DNA of 64,000 bases from Pseudomonas sp. Leaf48 (GTDB taxonomy: Bacteria; Pseudomonadota; Gammaproteobacteria; Pseudomonadales; Pseudomonadaceae): NCBI RefSeq assembly GCF_001421885.1, contig NZ_LMLH01000033.1:124001-188000 (forward strand). The letters run 5' to 3'. This document shows positions 1 to 8,267 of this stretch, piece by piece; the first letter of the stretch is position 1; every line of letters starts with the position of its first letter. The position numbers and the translations under genes were made by a program. The notes under the pieces were generated by a model, which did not search any database, had not been told where the DNA came from, and saw only the letters and a program-made list of their open reading frames with translations.

Positions 1-273
1 GGCGACTCCCACCATTACGCCAGTGATACTTCCCCATTCAATGCCGAGCAGGTCGATGACTGGATGATTGAGTTGGCCGAGCAAACGTTGGGCTGCAAGG
101 TGCAAGTGGTCGAGCGCTGGCAGGGAGTCTATGGTTCACGGGGGCCGGGGCCTTTTTCGTTCTTGCGTCCGGCGCCAGGCGTGAGTGTGGCACTCATGCA
201 CACGGGCGTGGGCATGAGCGTCGGGCCGGCGATGGCCGAGCAAAACGTAGCCACTGTTTTGGGAGAAATCTGA
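1..273 (+). CDS. FAD-dependent oxidoreductase of phosphonate clusters, 3' end only
   Basis: The reading frame is open from base 1 and stops at 271-273, so only the last 90 residues are present. The fragment contains GVYGSRGPGPFSF and, near the end, GVGMSVGPAMAE. These fit the C-terminal substrate and FAD-closing region of DadA/GlpO-fold amine oxidoreductases. The next gene is a phosphonate HD oxygenase, and the stop overlaps that start by one base (TGATG). This pairing is typical of the FAD oxidoreductases (TIGR03364 type) that recur in aminophosphonate gene clusters, where members oxidise aminoethylphosphonate or its N-methyl form. The family call is an inference because the FAD-binding N-terminus lies outside the window. 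Confidence 0.6.
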   Translation, partial: GDSHHYASDTSPFNAEQVDDWMIELAEQTLGCKVQVVERWQGVYGSRGPGPFSFLRPAPGVSVALMHTGVGMSVGPAMAEQNVATVLGEI

Positions 274-839
274 TGGAGCGCAGCGAGCAAGTGATTGCCG
301 AAGTGTTCGGTTTGTACGAGCGCTTTGGCGACAGCGATTACATCGGTGAGCCGGTATCGCAGATCGAGCACATGTCCCAAGCCGCGCAACTGGCCATGGC
401 CGAAGGCTACGATGATGAAGTGGTGTTGGCGGCATTTTTTCACGACATCGGGCATATTTGCGCCGAAAGCGCCGAGAACATGGGCGGCTTTGGCGTAGTC
501 AGCCATGAGCGGCTGGGTGCCGATTACCTGCGCCGCGCAGGTTTCAGCGAACGCATGGCAAGACTGGTGGAGTATCACGTCCAGGCCAAGCGTTATTTGA
601 CGTTGAAAGAGCCTGGGTACTACCAGCGCTTGAGCGAAGCCAGTCGCCGCACCCTGGAATATCAGGGCGGGGTGATGACGGCGGTCGAGGCACAAGCTTT
701 CGAGCAGGATCCTTTGTGTGCCGTGAGTTTGCGCATGCGTCAGTGGGATGAACTGGCCAAGGAAATGCGCGTGCCGGTCATTGATCTGCAGATCCTCAAG
801 CAAAAGGCCGCTGGCCTGTTATCTCGTCAAGTGAGCTGA
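273..839 (+). CDS. HD-domain phosphonate oxygenase (PhnZ/TmpB-like)
   Basis: The product has 188 residues with an HD-fold mixed-valent di-iron oxygenase signature. H and D of FFHDIGH lie near residues 55-56. The N-terminal YIGE motif (Y23, E26) is followed by QIEH. In PhnZ the matching Tyr and Glu close the active site and distinguish the oxygenase from ordinary HD phosphohydrolases. PhnZ cleaves 2-amino-1-hydroxyethylphosphonate to glycine and phosphate. The related TmpB cleaves the trimethylammonio analogue to glycine betaine and phosphate. The gene overlaps the upstream FAD oxidoreductase by one base, so the two form an operon. No alpha-KG hydroxylase partner (PhnY* or TmpA) is visible; it may lie upstream of the window. 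The oxygenase call is firm, but the substrate is open. Confidence 0.82.
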   Translation: MERSEQVIAEVFGLYERFGDSDYIGEPVSQIEHMSQAAQLAMAEGYDDEVVLAAFFHDIGHICAESAENMGGFGVVSHERLGADYLRRAGFSERMARLVEYHVQAKRYLTLKEPGYYQRLSEASRRTLEYQGGVMTAVEAQAFEQDPLCAVSLRMRQWDELAKEMRVPVIDLQILKQKAAGLLSRQVS

Positions 840-974
840 GTATCACAATGGGCGCAGCGCATTCGGTGCGCCCGGATTCTTCGTCGGATGCAACCTCATT
901 TTGCATCCATGAGCTAGCGTAGTAGCAGTACCGCCGAGCCTTGAAATTAGTCCTTAGCCCCCTATCCATGTTTT

Positions 975-994
975 ACTTGAACGTTCATTCAAGT
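975..994. promoter_or_regulatory. BetI-like operator upstream of betT
   Basis: A near-perfect dyad has seven-base arms (ACTTGAA at 975-981, TTCAAGT at 988-994) around a GAACGTTC core. It matches the TTGAACGTTCA-type boxes bound by the TetR-family repressor BetI upstream of choline genes. It lies about 100 bp before the BCCT transporter start. This suggests choline-responsive control by a BetI encoded elsewhere. Confidence 0.65.
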
Positions 995-1090
995 TAAACC
1001 GGTGGTTCGCCGCCCGCTCACAACAGGAGGCTTGCCTTTGCTGAGTCCGATTTTCACAGCCACGTTTCTACCCTTCGAGGTGCACCGTTC

Positions 1091-3091
1091 ATGAGTGCAT
1101 CCCCCACCCCTGCAAGCGGCCTGGTCCGCATGAATCCGCCGGTTTTCTACTTCGCGGCGAGTTTCATTCTGTTATTTGGCGTTGTGGTCATCGCCATGCC
1201 CGAACAGGCTGGAGCCTGGTTACTGGCGGCGCAAAACTGGGCGGCCAACACGGTCGGCTGGTATTACCTGCTGGCGATGACCCTGTATCTGGTCTTCGTG
1301 GTGGTCACCGCCTTGTCCGGCTACGGCAAGATCAAGCTCGGTGCCGACCACGACGAACCCGAGTTCAGTTATCTGTCGTGGGCCGGCATGCTGTTCGCCG
1401 CCGGTATCAGCATCACCCTGTTTTTCTTCTGTGTGTCCGAGCCGCTGACCCACATGCTCCAGCCGCCCCAAGGCGAAGCCGGTACGGCGGACGCGGCGCG
1501 CCAGGCGATGCAGATCCTGTTTCTGCACTGGGGCCTGCATGGCTGGGGTGTATTTGCCTTTGTCGGCATGGCGCTGGCCTACTTCGCCTACCGCCACAAT
1601 CTGCCTCTGGCCCTGCGTTCGGCGCTGTATCCGCTGATCGGCAAGCGCATCAATGGCCCTATCGGTTATGCGGTGGATGGCTTTGGCATCATCGCCACGG
1701 TGTTCGGCCTCGGCGCCGACATGGGTTTTGGTGTGTTGCACCTCAACTCGGGCCTGGACTACCTGTTCGGCATCGCCCACACCCAGTGGATACAGGTCGG
1801 CCTGATCACGCTGATGATGGGCGCGGCGATTATCGTCGCGGTGTCCGGTGTCGATAAGGGTGTGCGGGTCATGTCCGACATCAACATGCTGCTGGCCTGC
1901 GCGCTGCTGCTGTTCGTGTTGTTCGCAGGTCCCACCCAGCACCTGCTCAATACCTTGATCCAGAACCTCGGCGACTACCTCGGTGCCTTGCCGATGAAGA
2001 GTTTCGACCTGTATGCCTATGACAAACCCAGCGACTGGCTGGGCGGCTGGACCGTGTTCTATTGGGCCTGGTGGATCGCCTGGTCGCCTTTCGTGGGCTT
2101 GTTCATCGCACGGATTTCCCGTGGCCGGACCATCCGCGAGTTCGTCTTCGGCGTGTTGCTGATTCCACTCGGCTTCACCCTGGCGTGGATGTCGATTTTC
2201 GGTAACAGCGCCATCGACCAGGTACTCAACCACGGCATGAGCGCACTCGGAATGTCGGCCATCGACAACCCGTCGATGACCCTGTATCTGCTGCTCGAGA
2301 CGTACCCGTGGAGTAAGACCGTGATCGCGGTCACGGTGTTTATCAGCTTCGTGTTCTTCGTGACGTCAGCCGATTCCGGCACCGTGGTGCTGTCGACGCT
2401 TTCCGCCAAGGGCGGCAGTCCTGATGAAGATGGACCGAAGTGGCTGCGGGTTTTCTGGGGCGCGATGACCGCACTGGTGACCAGTGCGTTGCTGTTTTCC
2501 GGCAGCATCGATGCGTTGAAGTCGGCGGTGGTGCTGACCTCTCTACCGTTCTCGCTGATTTTGCTGTTGATGATGTGGGGGCTGCACAAGGCCTTCTACC
2601 TGGAATCACAGAAGCAGATCGCACAGATGCATTCCCTGGCACCGGTCTCGGGATCCCGGCGTGGCAAGGGCGGCTGGCGTCAGCGTCTGAGTCAGGCAGT
2701 GCACTTCCCCTCACGGGATGAGGTCTATCGCTTCCTGGATACGACGGTGCGCCCGGCGATTGAGGAAGTGTCTGCCGTGTTCATCGAAAAGGGTTTGCAC
2801 GTAGCGACTCACCCGGACCCGACCAATGACAGCGTCAGCCTGGAAATCGGTCATGGCGATCAGCATCCGTTCGTTTATCAGGTGCAGATGCGCGGCTACT
2901 TCACGCCGTCCTTCGCCCGCGGCGGCATGGGCTCCAAGCAACTGAACAATCGCCGCTACTACCGGGCGGAGGTGCATTTAAGCGAGGGCAGTCAGGACTA
3001 CGATCTGGTGGGCTACACCAAGGAACAGATCATCAACGATATCCTCGATCAGTACGAACGGCACATGCAGTTCCTGCATCTGGTGCGCTGA
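1091..3091 (+). CDS. betT: BetT-type choline/betaine transporter (BCCT family)
   Basis: This 666-residue inner-membrane protein has about 12 hydrophobic segments. The BCCT signature region FYWAWWIAWSPFVGLFIARIS starts near residue 323 and carries the Trp-rich substrate box. A long soluble C-terminal tail, from about residue 515 to the end, is typical of BetT choline transporters, where it takes part in osmotic regulation. These are ion- or proton-coupled importers of choline or similar quaternary amines. A BetI-like dyad sits about 100 bp upstream, which supports choline as substrate and control by choline. The gene stands alone, following the phosphonate oxygenase on the same strand after about 250 bp. 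Carnitine or betaine, or a quaternary phosphonate, cannot be ruled out as cargo. Confidence 0.85.
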   Translation: MSASPTPASGLVRMNPPVFYFAASFILLFGVVVIAMPEQAGAWLLAAQNWAANTVGWYYLLAMTLYLVFVVVTALSGYGKIKLGADHDEPEFSYLSWAGMLFAAGISITLFFFCVSEPLTHMLQPPQGEAGTADAARQAMQILFLHWGLHGWGVFAFVGMALAYFAYRHNLPLALRSALYPLIGKRINGPIGYAVDGFGIIATVFGLGADMGFGVLHLNSGLDYLFGIAHTQWIQVGLITLMMGAAIIVAVSGVDKGVRVMSDINMLLACALLLFVLFAGPTQHLLNTLIQNLGDYLGALPMKSFDLYAYDKPSDWLGGWTVFYWAWWIAWSPFVGLFIARISRGRTIREFVFGVLLIPLGFTLAWMSIFGNSAIDQVLNHGMSALGMSAIDNPSMTLYLLLETYPWSKTVIAVTVFISFVFFVTSADSGTVVLSTLSAKGGSPDEDGPKWLRVFWGAMTALVTSALLFSGSIDALKSAVVLTSLPFSLILLLMMWGLHKAFYLESQKQIAQMHSLAPVSGSRRGKGGWRQRLSQAVHFPSRDEVYRFLDTTVRPAIEEVSAVFIEKGLHVATHPDPTNDSVSLEIGHGDQHPFVYQVQMRGYFTPSFARGGMGSKQLNNRRYYRAEVHLSEGSQDYDLVGYTKEQIINDILDQYERHMQFLHLVR

Positions 3092-3408
3092 CCAGAACGG
3101 TGACGCCGAGGCGCTTTCAGGTCTCGGCGCTGATCGGCAAAGGTGTCGCCCACTTGCGGCAGTTCAGTGCGCGAGCCCGGCCTGCCTGCGCAGATACGGT
3201 GAACAAGGAAGTCGCCATCGATGGCGCGGTCTCGGTGTTGGGTGCAGAGGTTTACGCGGGGGAGGTATTTGCGGACTCGTTTGAAAATAAAAAATGAAAC
3301 GTTTCAGCAATTAGTCGAATTCAGGGTTTTCTGGCGTTTGTCCAAGCGTATGCTTGGCGACTGGCGAAGCAGTCGATACCAGATTCAAGACCGACAAGAG
3401 AGGATTCG
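3092..3408. other. Intergenic region between betT and the aldo-keto reductase
   Basis: There is no convincing gene. A 65-codon open frame (3100-3297, + strand) has no ribosome-binding site and no recognisable family. The only clear element is the palindrome at 3295-3306, described separately. An AT-rich stretch (3280-3300) precedes it and could contain promoter elements for the downstream gene. Confidence 0.5.
3295..3306. promoter_or_regulatory. LacI/FruR-type palindromic operator
   Basis: TGAAACGTTTCA is a perfect 12-base palindrome located about 100 bp upstream of the aldo-keto reductase. The sequence closely resembles FruR/Cra-type sites of the LacI family (core TGAAACGTTTCA). No LacI-family gene is nearby, so a trans-acting regulator is assumed. 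Confidence 0.5.
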
Positions 3409-4446
3409 ATGACCTACACCGCTGCCGAAAACCGCTACGACTCCATCCCTTACCGCCGCGTGGGCCGCAGTGGGCTGGTGCTGCCGGCGCTGTCCCTGGG
3501 CCTGTGGCACAACTTCGGCGACAGCACGCCGATCGACACACAGCGCGCGCTGTTACGTACAGCGTTCGATCTGGGGATTAACCATTTTGACCTGGCCAAC
3601 AACTATGGCCCGCCATATGGCAGTGCCGAGATCAATTTCGGCCGATTGCTGCGCGAAGATTTCAAGCAGTACCGCGACGAATTGATCATCTCCAGCAAGG
3701 CCGGTTGGGACATGTGGCCCGGGCCTTATGGGCAGGGCGGCGGGTCGCGCAAGTACGTGCTGGCCAGTCTCGACCAGAGCTTGCAACGCCTGGGCGTGGA
3801 CTACGTGGACATCTTCTACTCCCACCGCTTCGATCCCGACACCCCGCTGGAGGAAACCGCCAGCGCACTGGCTACCGCGGTACAGCAGGGCAAGGCGTTG
3901 TATATCGGCATCTCGTCCTATTCCGGAGTCAAGACCCGTGAAATGGCGGCGCTGCTCAAAGAGTGGAAAGTGCCGTTGTTGATTCACCAACCGGCCTACA
4001 ACCTGCTCAATCGCTGGGTGGAAAAGGACCTGCTGGATACGACCGACGAGCTCGGCACGGGGGTGATTGCCTTTACCCCACTGGCTCAGGGTTTACTGAC
4101 TGACAAGTACCTCAATGGCGTGCCGGCGGATGCGCGGGTCAACCGTCCGGGCGGTGGTTCGTTGCAGTCATCGCATTTGTCCGAGGCCAACATTGCCCAA
4201 GTGCGGGCACTCAACGAGATCGCCAGGCGTCGTGGCCAGAGCCTGGCACAACTGGCGCTGGCCTGGACGTTGCGCGATGCGCGGGTCACCTCGGCATTGA
4301 TCGGTGCGAGCCGGCCGGAGCAGATTATCGAGAACGTCGGGGCATTGAAGAATTTGAGCTTCAGTGCTGAGGAGCTGGCGGAGATTGACCGGTTTGCCCA
4401 GGAGGGCGGAATTAATCTGTGGGAGAAACCTTCGACAGCTGAGTAG
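3409..4446 (+). CDS. gpr: Aldo/keto reductase, L-glyceraldehyde 3-phosphate reductase type (YghZ/Gpr)
   Basis: This 345-residue NADPH-dependent reductase belongs to the AKR14 group. The catalytic tetrad is visible: D61 and Y66 in HFDLANNYG, K97 in SSKAGWDMWPG, and H139 in YSHRFDP. The segment SSKAGWDMWPGPYG is characteristic of YghZ, which reduces L-glyceraldehyde 3-phosphate and methylglyoxal. Length agrees with E. coli YghZ (about 346 residues). The start follows AGAGGA. The C-terminal NADP-binding segment GASRPEQI is intact. The gene is monocistronic, with a LacI/FruR-type palindrome upstream and a 9-bp-stem hairpin (4453-4473) just after the stop. The role is probably detoxification of triose-derived aldehydes. 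Confidence 0.85.
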   Translation: MTYTAAENRYDSIPYRRVGRSGLVLPALSLGLWHNFGDSTPIDTQRALLRTAFDLGINHFDLANNYGPPYGSAEINFGRLLREDFKQYRDELIISSKAGWDMWPGPYGQGGGSRKYVLASLDQSLQRLGVDYVDIFYSHRFDPDTPLEETASALATAVQQGKALYIGISSYSGVKTREMAALLKEWKVPLLIHQPAYNLLNRWVEKDLLDTTDELGTGVIAFTPLAQGLLTDKYLNGVPADARVNRPGGGSLQSSHLSEANIAQVRALNEIARRRGQSLAQLALAWTLRDARVTSALIGASRPEQIIENVGALKNLSFSAEELAEIDRFAQEGGINLWEKPSTAE

Positions 4447-4452
4447 GGGTTT

Positions 4453-4473
4453 GGCGCCAGATATTCTGGCGCC
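4453..4473 (+). terminator. Hairpin after the aldo-keto reductase
   Basis: GGCGCCAGA and TCTGGCGCC form a perfect 9-bp stem around a 3-base loop, six bases after the stop codon. No T-tract follows, so it may stabilise the mRNA end or act as a weak or factor-assisted terminator. Confidence 0.4.
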
Positions 4474-4476
4474 TGC

Positions 4477-4584
4477 GCTGGCCCCTTCGCGGGCAAGCCC
4501 GCTCCCACAGGTTTCTCGGGTGGACTCAGAGCTTGGTCAACACACGGCCACTGTGGGAGCGGGCTTGCCCGCGAAGGGGCCAGC
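4477..4584. repeat. REP pair (inverted REPIN doublet)
   Basis: Two 34-base arms (4477-4510 and 4551-4584) are perfect reverse complements. Each carries the Pseudomonas REP core GGGAGCGGGCTTGCCCGCGA. They lie between the convergent aldo-keto reductase and tauD genes. This arrangement is typical of REPINs mobilised by RAYT transposases. Confidence 0.85.
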
Positions 4585-4608
4585 CCAGGCACTACAAATT
4601 CCGCGGGC

Positions 4609-5451
4609 TCAGCGAAAGAAAGGCACATCCCCCAATACCGTCGCCCGCTGCATCACTCGCCGTGCCGGGCGGTAGTCGTCCACCGCGTAATGCTGAGTCA
4701 CGCGGTTATCCCAGAACGCGATGTCGTCCTGCTGCCAGCGCCAGCGAATGGTGAATTCCGGCCGAGTCGTATGGGCGAACAGGAACTTCAGGATCGCCTC
4801 ACTCTCGGTTTCCGACATCTCGTTGAGCTTCGAGGTGAAGCCCTCGTTGATGAACAACGAACGGCGCCCGCTCACCGGATGCGTACGAATCACCGGGTGC
4901 GATAACGGCGGATTCTTGCGACGTGCCTCCTCCCACTGGCCCAGCGCTTCAGGTGTATTGCCATAGCGCTCCAGCGGGAACGAGCGGGCGAAGTCGTGGG
5001 TGGCGGTCAGCCCTTCAAGCAAGGTTTTCATCGGTGCTGACAACGCCTCGTATGCAGCGATTCCGCTGGCCCACAGCGTATCGCCACCAAACTCCGGCAA
5101 TAGCTTGGCGCTGAGCACCGCTCCCATGGCCGGCGTTGGCAGGAAGGTCACGTCGGTGTGCCAGATTGCGTTGTCGCGCACGTCGGTGACGGCGGTGTCG
5201 AGAATCAGAACTTCCGGCTGCTCCGGCACGTTCGGGTAGATCGGGTGAATGTGCAGATCGCCGAAATACGAGGCGAAGCGTGCCTGCTGCTGCGGCGTGA
5301 TTGGCTGGTCGCGCAAGAACAGCACCTGGTGCTTGAGCAGCGCCTGCTCGATGACATCGCGTTGTTCCAGGTTCAGCGGCTGGCTGATGTCGATGCCGCT
5401 GATCTGGGCGCCGAGGGCAGAACTCAAGGGGGTGATGGTCAGTTGACTCAT
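4609..5451 (-). CDS. tauD: Taurine dioxygenase
   Basis: This 280-residue Fe(II)/alpha-ketoglutarate dioxygenase hydroxylates taurine, releasing sulfite and aminoacetaldehyde. The metal triad is visible: H98 and D100 in IWHTD, and H254 in TQHYAVDDY. R265/R269 in RPARRVMQR bind alpha-KG and the sulfonate. These positions agree with E. coli TauD (H99, D101, H255). A longer frame extends 26 codons upstream, but ATG at 5451 gives the family N-terminus. It is the last gene of tauABCD and is separated from tauC by a 130-bp spacer containing a REP pair, so its expression may be partly uncoupled. The operon supplies sulfur during sulfate limitation. Confidence 0.93.
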   Translation of the reverse strand: MSQLTITPLSSALGAQISGIDISQPLNLEQRDVIEQALLKHQVLFLRDQPITPQQQARFASYFGDLHIHPIYPNVPEQPEVLILDTAVTDVRDNAIWHTDVTFLPTPAMGAVLSAKLLPEFGGDTLWASGIAAYEALSAPMKTLLEGLTATHDFARSFPLERYGNTPEALGQWEEARRKNPPLSHPVIRTHPVSGRRSLFINEGFTSKLNEMSETESEAILKFLFAHTTRPEFTIRWRWQQDDIAFWDNRVTQHYAVDDYRPARRVMQRATVLGDVPFFR

Positions 5452-5485
5452 GGTGATTCTCTTCAATTCGGCTCGCAGAGCTGTT

Positions 5486-5574
5486 TGTGGGAGCGGGCTT
5501 GCTCGCGAATGCGGTATGTCAGGCAACATTACTGTGATTGATACACCGCCTTCGCGAGCAAGCCCGCTCCCACA
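5486..5574. repeat. REP pair inside the tau operon
   Basis: Inverted REP arms (5486-5515 and 5545-5574, about 30 bases each) with the GGGAGCGGGCTTGCTCGCGA core sit between tauC and tauD. The arms match except for single changes. In this position the element could attenuate or stabilise the tauABC part of the message. Confidence 0.8.
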
Positions 5575-5581
5575 TGATTCT

Positions 5582-6421
5582 TTAGTGGGCCTGGCCGTGC
5601 CATGGCACCAGTTTGCGTTGCAGGGCGCGCAGGCCCATTTCCATGGCGAAGGCGATCAGCGCAATCACCAGAATCCCCAGCACCACCACATCGGTGACCA
5701 GGAACTGTGCAGCGGACTGCACCATGAAGCCCAGGCCGCTGGTGGCAGCGATCAATTCGGCGGCGACCAGGGTCGACCAACCTACACCCAGACCAATGCG
5801 CACACCGGTCAAAATGTCCGGCAAGGCACTGGGCAGAATCACATGACGAATCAACTGCGCACGGGTCGCACCCAGCGACTGCGCAGCACGCAGTTTGGCC
5901 GGGTCGACGGTGCGCACGCCGGTTGCCGTGGCGATGGCTATCGGGGCGAAAATCGCCAGGTAGATCAGCAAGACTTTCGACAGCTCGCCGATGCCGCACC
6001 AGATCACAATCAGCGGCAGATAGGCCAGCGGTGGAATCGGGCGGTAGAACTCGATCAGCGGGTCGAGCACACCACGGGCGATACGGTTGGCACCGATGGC
6101 AATCCCCACCGGCACTGCCGTCAATACGGCAAAACCCAGGCCCAGGCCGATGCGGCTGAGGCTGGCGCCCAAGTGTTGCCACAAGGTCGAGTCCATGTAA
6201 CCGCTGGTCGCCAGCAGCCAGCCTTTTTGCAGCACCGCGGACGGCGGCGGCAGGAACAGCGGCTCGATCAAGCCGCTGGCCGTCACGGCCCACCAGATGG
6301 CGAGCAAGGCGATCAGGGTCAGCACGCTGATCCAGCGCGTGCTGAGGCTGCGGCGTACCGGGATGACGGTGCCTGAGCTGCTCGGCTTGACCGTTGCAGC
6401 CGGAATCTCGTAACTGCTCAT
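5582..6421 (-). CDS. tauC: Taurine ABC transporter permease
   Basis: This 279-residue inner-membrane permease has about six hydrophobic segments. The cytoplasmic EAA-type loop lies around residues 180-200 (LRAAQSLGATRAQLIRHVIL), where the ATPase TauB docks. Length and the YRPIPPLAYLPLIVIWCGIGE segment match TauC/SsuC permeases. The ATG overlaps the tauB stop (ATGA), which indicates coupling. Together with TauA and TauB it forms the high-affinity taurine importer. An SsuC-type aliphatic sulfonate permease is the main alternative, but the neighbouring TauD fixes the assignment. Confidence 0.92.
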   Translation of the reverse strand: MSSYEIPAATVKPSSSGTVIPVRRSLSTRWISVLTLIALLAIWWAVTASGLIEPLFLPPPSAVLQKGWLLATSGYMDSTLWQHLGASLSRIGLGLGFAVLTAVPVGIAIGANRIARGVLDPLIEFYRPIPPLAYLPLIVIWCGIGELSKVLLIYLAIFAPIAIATATGVRTVDPAKLRAAQSLGATRAQLIRHVILPSALPDILTGVRIGLGVGWSTLVAAELIAATSGLGFMVQSAAQFLVTDVVVLGILVIALIAFAMEMGLRALQRKLVPWHGQAH

Positions 6422-7212
6422 GCGCGCTCCTGCCGCTGGGCGGCGCTGCGTTGGGAGAACACTCTGGCGAGCACGTGTTCGCGGGTTTCGATAAAACGCG
6501 GGTCGGATTTGATGGCTCGGGCGGACTCACCGGCGGCGTACCGTTGACCGAAATCCAGACTCAGGCGTTCGACGATTTGCCCTGGGTTGGGTGCCAGGAG
6601 AATCAGGTCGGTGGCGAGAAAAACTGCCTCTTCGATGTCGTGGGTAATCAGGAATACTGGTTTGGCAGTGCGCCGCCAGACTTGCAGCAGCAGCTCTTGC
6701 ATTTGTTCGCGGGTGAAGGCGTCGAGGGCGCCGAAGGGTTCATCCATGAGCAAGACTCGCGGGTCGGCAGCCAGTGCACGGGCGAGGCCGACGCGTTGCT
6801 TCTGGCCGCCCGAGAGTTGCCATATGCGGCGCTTTTCGAAGCCGGACAGGTCAACCAGCGAGAGCATTTCCCGGGCGCGGATTTCACGTTTGTCCCGGGT
6901 AACGCCGGCCAGTTCCAGGCCGAAACCGACGTTGGCCAACACATCCTGCCAGGGCAGCAGGGCGTCGTCCTGGAACACCACGCCGCGCTCGGCGCTCGGG
7001 CCCTTGATCGGTACACCATCGAGGGTAATGCGCCCGGCGCTGGGCTCGACGAAACCGGCAATCAGGTTCAACAGCGAGGTCTTGCCACTGCCGGACGGTC
7101 CGAGGGCGACCAGCAACTGCTGGGGCCCCAGACTCAGGGAAATATCCGCCAGCACCGGTTCCGCTGCACCGGGGTACCGTGCGCTGATGCGCTCCAGCTG
7201 TAGCAAAGCCAT
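6418..7212 (-). CDS. tauB: Taurine ABC transporter ATP-binding protein
   Basis: This 264-residue ABC ATPase has Walker A GPSGSGKTSLL near residue 38, signature LSGGQKQRVGLARAL, Walker B VLLMDEPFGALD and the H-loop FLITHDIEEA. ATG at 7212 is chosen over a longer frame because it gives the normal family N-terminus (MALLQLERIS) immediately after tauA. The stop overlaps the tauC start by ATGA. It energises uptake of taurine bound by TauA. Confidence 0.93.
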   Translation of the reverse strand: MALLQLERISARYPGAAEPVLADISLSLGPQQLLVALGPSGSGKTSLLNLIAGFVEPSAGRITLDGVPIKGPSAERGVVFQDDALLPWQDVLANVGFGLELAGVTRDKREIRAREMLSLVDLSGFEKRRIWQLSGGQKQRVGLARALAADPRVLLMDEPFGALDAFTREQMQELLLQVWRRTAKPVFLITHDIEEAVFLATDLILLAPNPGQIVERLSLDFGQRYAAGESARAIKSDPRFIETREHVLARVFSQRSAAQRQERA

Positions 7213-7228
7213 CGCAATAGACTCCCGA

Positions 7229-8206
7229 TCAGTTGGTGATGAACTTGGCGTTGACGTACGGTGCGTAGTCCGGCAGCACGGCCTCGACCTTGCCTTGTTC
7301 CTTGAGGAATACGGCGGTATCGGTGATGGCTTTGGTGGTGGGTGCGCCCAGGGTCGTGACCTGATCGGCCGCCAGCGGGTAGACGTTGCCTTGCAGCAAC
7401 AGCGGAATGTCACTGGCCTTGGCGCCAGAGAGTTTTACCAGTTTGTCGACGTTGTTTTGGTCGGCCAGCCAGGCTTTCGGATCCTTGCGGTAGTCGGCAT
7501 AGGCGTCCAGGGTGACTTTGGCGAACGCGGTGACGATCTCCGGATGCTTCTCGGCAAAGTCCTTGCGCACGATCCAGGCGTCGAAGGTTGGTGCGCCGAA
7601 TTTGGCTAGCTCGCCTGAAGTGATCAGCACTTTGCCGTTTTCCTTGGCCACACCCAGCGCTGGGTCCCATACGTAAGTGGCATCAATGTCACCGCGTTTC
7701 CACGCGGCAATGATCGCCGGGGGGGCGAGGTTGAGAACCGTGACTTTCGATGGGTCGATGTTCCAGTGCTTGAGTGCCGCGAGCAGGCTGTAGTGGCCTG
7801 TGGAAACGAATGGCACGGCGATTTTCTTGCCGATCAGATCCTGGGGCGTCTTGATCCCGGAACCGTCGCGGGCGACCAGTGCTTCGGCGGCGCCGATTTG
7901 CGTGGCGATGAGGAAGGTTTCTACCGGAACTTTTCGGGTGATTGCTGCAGTCAGCGGGCTGGAACCGAGGTAGCCGATCTGTACATCACCGGAAGCAATG
8001 GCGGCGATGATGTCGGCACCATTATCGAATTTGCGCCAGCTGATATCGGCCTTGGTGGCCTTTTCGTAGGCGCCGTCGGCCTGGGCGACTTTCGCCGGGT
8101 CAACGGTGGTCTGGTAGGCGACGGTGACGTCGGCCGCCTGGGCAAACAGACTCGCGGCAGCCAAAGATGCGGCCGCCAGCAAGCGAAGGGGGAAATGCAG
8201 TTTCAT
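7229..8206 (-). CDS. tauA: Taurine-binding periplasmic protein
   Basis: The 325-residue precursor has a Sec signal peptide (about residues 1-24, ending AQA|AD). The mature part begins DVTVAYQTTVDPAKVAQADG, typical of TauA. The conserved IASGDVQIGYLGSSPL segment, where the sulfonate-binding pocket forms, and VSTGHYSLL follow. It is the first gene of tauABCD; tauB starts 16 bp after the stop. An AAGGAG ribosome-binding site precedes the ATG. A perfect 10-bp inverted repeat lies about 60-90 bp upstream and is the likely regulatory target. Aliphatic-sulfonate binding (SsuA) is a less likely alternative. Confidence 0.92.
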   Translation of the reverse strand: MKLHFPLRLLAAASLAAASLFAQAADVTVAYQTTVDPAKVAQADGAYEKATKADISWRKFDNGADIIAAIASGDVQIGYLGSSPLTAAITRKVPVETFLIATQIGAAEALVARDGSGIKTPQDLIGKKIAVPFVSTGHYSLLAALKHWNIDPSKVTVLNLAPPAIIAAWKRGDIDATYVWDPALGVAKENGKVLITSGELAKFGAPTFDAWIVRKDFAEKHPEIVTAFAKVTLDAYADYRKDPKAWLADQNNVDKLVKLSGAKASDIPLLLQGNVYPLAADQVTTLGAPTTKAITDTAVFLKEQGKVEAVLPDYAPYVNAKFITN

Positions 8207-8267
8207 TGGAAAGCTCCTTGTCAGGCGACCGAAGTGTCGGCGTGAAAAGGAGACTAAATGATCTAAG

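Noticed and set aside
1220..2233. 337-codon open frame antisense to betT
   Set aside because: It lies wholly inside a well-supported transporter gene and has composition expected of an antisense shadow (rich in His, Gln, Asp).
3100..3297. 65-codon open frame after betT
   Set aside because: No ribosome-binding site, no recognisable family, sits in a spacer with regulatory DNA.
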